A stretch of 7,994 nucleotides of DNA from RGIG3009 sp045590855. Lineage in GTDB: Bacteria > Bacillota > Clostridia > Oscillospirales > Acutalibacteraceae. Positions 5,920 through 7,994 of this stretch are shown here, piece by piece. Where the stretch lies: positions 1-7,994 of the forward strand of contig JAZNRV010000075.1 in the NCBI GenBank assembly GCA_045590855.1, written 5' to 3'. A model generated the notes under the pieces. The model saw only the letters and a program-made list of their open reading frames with translations. It made no database searches and was not told where the DNA came from. A program made the position numbers and the translations under genes. Each line of letters starts with the position of its first letter. Positions within the stretch are counted from its first letter, which is position 1.

Positions 5920-5931
5920 TGGATTATGAAT
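5910..5931. repeat. Tandem 11-bp direct repeat upstream of the small RNA promoter
   Basis: The plus strand reads GGATTGTGAAT (5910-5920) then GGATTATGAAT (5921-5931): two copies with one mismatch and no gap. On the minus strand the cores are TTCATA and TTCACA, 11 bases apart. An 11-base period is typical of binding sites for OmpR/PhoB-family response regulators. The repeat covers about -30 to -51 relative to the predicted start. Function is inferred from position and spacing only. Confidence 0.5.
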
Positions 5932-5945
5932 AAACTGTAAGAATT

Positions 5946-7190
5946 TTATGCATCCAAACGGATATGGTACGGTAAACCGGAAAGATAAATCGGCGGCAAT
6001 TCCGCTTGAATCAACGGGCGAGCATAATCCAAAAATTCTTGTTTCATTTGTAAATTTTCCACATCAATCCAAGAAAGAGGCATGGTCTTTTCCAAATTGG
6101 CGATTTCGCCAATGGGATACAAATCGGTTGTGCATTGGTAAGGCGTATTCGACAATCGTTTTAATACCACCATTTTGCCGGTGTTGCCACCCAATGCCGC
6201 CGGCACAGCCGCGCCGCCCGCTTGATAAGCTTCTGTGACATCGGTACGGCTGGTCAAGTGCCCTGCACAGCGTTGCAAGGTAGATAATTCGATGCTCCTG
6301 ACTTTGATTTTCAAGCGTTGTGCCACCAAATTTTCCAAGAAACGACCAACACCCGTGAGTTTAACATGACCAAACGCATCAACCACTTTTTCATCGGCAG
6401 AAAGTTCACACACATATCTGCCGTCTTTGGTTTTAATGCCCTCGGAAACGGCAATTATCAAATTTTTCTTGGTTTCTTGCAACGTTTGAATACGTGCCAA
6501 AAATTCTTCCGTATCAAACGGGATTTCCGGCAAATAAATCAAGTCGGGACCGGCACAGTCTTCCCCTTTGGAAAGGGCTGCCGCCGCCGTCAACCAACCG
6601 GCATTGCGACCCATAATTTCCACGATGGTCAGAGATTTGGTGTCGTATACGGAAATGTCATGAATAATCTCTTTCATCACGGTGGCAATATATTTTGCCG
6701 CAGAACCGTACCCCGGTGTGTGGTCGGTAATGGCTAAATCGTTATCGATGGTTTTAGGAACACCAACAAATCGAATATCACTGCCGATGCGCTGCGCATA
6801 TGCCGAAAGTTTGGCAATGGTGTCCATACTGTCATTGCCGCCGATATAAAAGAAATATCCGATGTTGAATTTTTCTAAAATACGGAATATTTCAACATAA
6901 TCTGCATCGTTTTCAGCCGCGTTTTTTAATTTATAACGACAACTCCCCAAGTAACTGGAAGGAGTACGTTTAAGCAATTCAATTTCCAATTCGCCGGGGA
7001 GCACTTTTTCTAAGTCCACCAGTTCTTCTTTGAGTAAACCGGCAATACCGTTCTTCATGCCGTAGGTTTTGATTCCAAGATTTTTGCAAGTTTCGTAAAC
7101 GCCTGCCAAACTGGCATTGATTACCGCTGTCGGGCCGCCCGATTGACCGACAATAGCATTCTTAATCATCGTGTTCTTCCTTTCAAACAT
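5946..7190 (-). CDS. pfp: 6-phosphofructokinase, probably pyrophosphate-dependent
   Basis: The enzyme phosphorylates fructose 6-phosphate to fructose 1,6-bisphosphate in glycolysis, in the cytoplasm. The 414-residue product shows the family motifs in order: GQSGGPTAVINASLAG at about 15-30, GGND at 117-120, PKTIDND at 145-151 with catalytic Asp, GYGSAAK at about 160, and MGRNAGW at 193-199. An Asp in the fourth place of GGND (Gly in ATP-dependent enzymes) and Lys before T-I-D-N-D indicate PPi as donor; the length, well above the roughly 320 residues of bacterial ATP-PFK, agrees. Unusually, the third position is Asn instead of Asp. Two starts are plausible: ATG 7190, with AAGGAG 6 bases before it, and ATG 7169, seven codons in, with AAAGGAAG upstream and a better fit to family N-termini. 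It is divergent from lexA. Confidence 0.93.
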   Translation of the reverse strand: MFERKNTMIKNAIVGQSGGPTAVINASLAGVYETCKNLGIKTYGMKNGIAGLLKEELVDLEKVLPGELEIELLKRTPSSYLGSCRYKLKNAAENDADYVEIFRILEKFNIGYFFYIGGNDSMDTIAKLSAYAQRIGSDIRFVGVPKTIDNDLAITDHTPGYGSAAKYIATVMKEIIHDISVYDTKSLTIVEIMGRNAGWLTAAAALSKGEDCAGPDLIYLPEIPFDTEEFLARIQTLQETKKNLIIAVSEGIKTKDGRYVCELSADEKVVDAFGHVKLTGVGRFLENLVAQRLKIKVRSIELSTLQRCAGHLTSRTDVTEAYQAGGAAVPAALGGNTGKMVVLKRLSNTPYQCTTDLYPIGEIANLEKTMPLSWIDVENLQMKQEFLDYARPLIQAELPPIYLSGLPYHIRLDA

Positions 7191-7215
7191 TTCTATCTCC
7201 TTCACGATACCATAA

Positions 7216-7260
7216 TTTACCTTAGATTGCAACCTATTCTTGTTCGCAAAACTAGGTAAA
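7216..7260. repeat. Imperfect inverted repeat in the phosphofructokinase leader
   Basis: TTTACCT (7216-7222) is mirrored by AGGTAAA (7254-7260), and nested within is TTGC (7227-7230) against GCAA (7246-7249), giving an imperfect stem around a 15-base loop. It lies about 25 bases upstream of the ATG at 7190. If transcribed, it would form a hairpin in the pfp leader; otherwise it could be an operator. I could not find a convincing pfp promoter in this interval. Confidence 0.35.
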
Positions 7261-7265
7261 CATTG

Positions 7266-7303
7266 TTTTCAAAAAAACAAACAAATGTTTGCTTTTTTGA
7301 AAA
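7266..7303. promoter_or_regulatory. LexA operator (SOS box) within a 38-bp palindrome
   Basis: The core CAAACAAATGTTTG (7278-7291) fits the Gram-positive SOS box CGAAC-RNRY-GTTCG with A for G in each arm. The symmetry extends to 17-bp arms (7266-7282 and 7287-7303) with a single mismatched pair (7277/7292) around a 4-base centre. The right half overlaps the lexA -35 element, so bound LexA would block its own promoter. The site may also affect the divergent pfp gene. Confidence 0.75.
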
Positions 7304-7317
7304 AGGTATGTTATAAT
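7289..7317 (+). promoter_or_regulatory. Sigma-A promoter of lexA
   Basis: TTGCTT (7289-7294), a 17-base spacer and TATAAT (7312-7317), preceded by the extended element TG at 7309-7310. The predicted start is near 7324, which leaves a very short leader holding AAGGGGG six bases before the ATG. The -35 element overlaps the right arm of the SOS box. Confidence 0.85.
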
Positions 7318-7339
7318 CTATTTCGTAAGGGGGAATTTT

Positions 7340-7924
7340 ATGAAACCGTTGAACGAAAAACAACGCAAAGTCCTTACCTTTTTGCAAGAACGTGCGCAAG
7401 ACGGCGTTCCGCCTACCGTACGTGAAATTTGCAATGCCGCGGGCATTAAATCCACTTCTACCGTTCACAGTTATTTAAAACTGCTTACCGAGGAAGGGTA
7501 TATTGAGCGCGAAAGCAGACTGAATCGCAGTATTCGTATGCCGGGTGAATCGGTCTCGCGCGTGCCGCTTTTGGGTAAAGTTACGGCCGGTCAACCGATT
7601 TTGGCAGTGGAACAAATTGAAGAATATGTCCCCTATTCCGGCGGCGGTTATCCTGCCGGTGAATTATTTGCGCTGCGGGTATCCGGTACCAGTATGCTCA
7701 ATGCAGGTATTTTGGACAAAGATATTGTTATTGTTCATAAAACACCTGCTGCACAAAACGGTGACATTGTCGTTGCTCTTATCGGCGACGAGGCGACTGT
7801 AAAACGCATTTATTTTGAAAAGGACTGTATTCGCCTGCAACCCGAAAACGATGCGTTTGAGCCAATTTATGTTAAAGAAGCACTTGTTTTAGGGAAAGTG
7901 GTTTCGCTGCTTCGCAATTTTTAA
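7340..7924 (+). CDS. lexA: LexA, SOS-response transcriptional repressor
   Basis: LexA represses SOS genes and cleaves itself when RecA-ssDNA filaments form after DNA damage. The 194-residue product has the expected winged-helix DNA-binding domain (about 1-68) with TVREICNAAGIKSTSTVHSY at 26-45 as the helix-turn-helix, then the S24-type autoprotease domain. The scissile Ala-Gly is A83-G84 in KVTAGQP, the catalytic Ser is S118 in VSGTSM, and the catalytic Lys is K155 in EATVKR. The residue before S118 is Thr (GTSM) where most LexA proteins have Asp (GDSM). The ATG at 7340 follows AAGGGGG by six bases. An SOS box overlaps its promoter, so autoregulation is very likely. I see no obvious hairpin terminator before the ssrA promoter, which begins at the lexA stop. 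Confidence 0.97.
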   Translation: MKPLNEKQRKVLTFLQERAQDGVPPTVREICNAAGIKSTSTVHSYLKLLTEEGYIERESRLNRSIRMPGESVSRVPLLGKVTAGQPILAVEQIEEYVPYSGGGYPAGELFALRVSGTSMLNAGILDKDIVIVHKTPAAQNGDIVVALIGDEATVKRIYFEKDCIRLQPENDAFEPIYVKEALVLGKVVSLLRNF

Positions 7925-7953
7925 TTGACAAACTTTATATTCTCCCCTATACT
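7925..7953 (+). promoter_or_regulatory. Consensus sigma-A promoter of ssrA
   Basis: A perfect TTGACA (7925-7930), 17-base spacer and TATACT (7948-7953) follow directly after the lexA stop codon. The predicted start near 7960 is about 15 bases before the mature tmRNA 5' end, consistent with RNase P trimming of a short leader. A second TATACT occurs at 7958-7963 but lacks a good -35. Confidence 0.8.
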
Positions 7954-7974
7954 TGTGTATACTGTATTATATAG

Positions 7975-7994
7975 GGGGGCGTAAAGGTTTCGAC
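7975..7994 (+). ncRNA. ssrA: Transfer-messenger RNA (tmRNA), 5' end only
   Basis: The last 20 bases read as a G-run, then CGTAAAGGTTTCGAC. This matches the conserved tmRNA 5' end, in which an acceptor-stem strand of G residues leads into the D-loop-like G-G-U/A-U-U-C-G-A-C; the same spacing is seen in B. subtilis ssrA. tmRNA with SmpB rescues ribosomes stalled on broken mRNAs and tags the products for proteolysis. The tag-coding region and 3' acceptor half lie outside the window. A strong promoter immediately upstream supports the call. The exact mature end within the G-run (7974 or 7975) is uncertain. Confidence 0.85.

Noticed and set aside
6318..6737. Plus-strand frame opposite the phosphofructokinase gene
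   Set aside because: It is antisense to highly conserved catalytic motifs and has no supporting start signals.
7266..7303. The 38-bp palindrome as a bidirectional transcription terminator
   Set aside because: The flanking genes are divergent, so no transcript would need to end there, and its centre matches an SOS box overlapping the lexA -35.

Overview
The window reads as chromosomal core sequence of an endospore-forming Firmicute, most likely a clostridium in the broad sense. The evidence is a complete eight-gene spoIIIA cluster, the neighbouring Asp23-family gene and nusB, a PPi-type phosphofructokinase, a LexA repressor with a Gram-positive SOS box, and moderate GC. I cannot place it at genus level. 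I see no transposase, integrase, CRISPR array, tRNA or phage gene.

Minus strand, read from right to left: a 6-phosphofructokinase gene (7190-5946) is followed by an intergenic stretch of about 270 bases (5674-5945). This stretch looks like a small RNA gene with its own extended -10 promoter, a tandem direct repeat upstream, a 5' hairpin, two C-rich anti-Shine-Dalgarno stretches and a terminator. A second terminator-like hairpin and a possible sigma-E promoter come next. Then follow spoIIIAA, AB, AC, AD, AE, AF, AG and AH (5673-915), tightly packed and often overlapping or only a few bases apart. Their products form the mother-cell half of the feeding-tube-like SpoIIIA-SpoIIQ channel across the forespore membranes. 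A separate sigma-A promoter then drives an Asp23/YqhY-family gene, nusB, and a gene that starts in the last 32 bases and looks like a TsaD (Gcp) paralogue. In Bacillus subtilis accB and accC lie between spoIIIAH and yqhY; here they are missing.

Plus strand: lexA (7340-7924) is divergent from the phosphofructokinase gene. The region between them holds a 38-bp near-perfect palindrome centred on a CAAAC-N4-GTTTG SOS box that overlaps the lexA -35 element, so lexA probably represses itself. Directly after lexA a consensus promoter leads into the first 20 bases of ssrA (tmRNA), cut by the window edge.

The best candidate for something undescribed is the C-rich small RNA between the phosphofructokinase gene and spoIIIA. 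The second is the roughly 100-base overlap between spoIIIAA and spoIIIAB. All other genes are standard members of known families.
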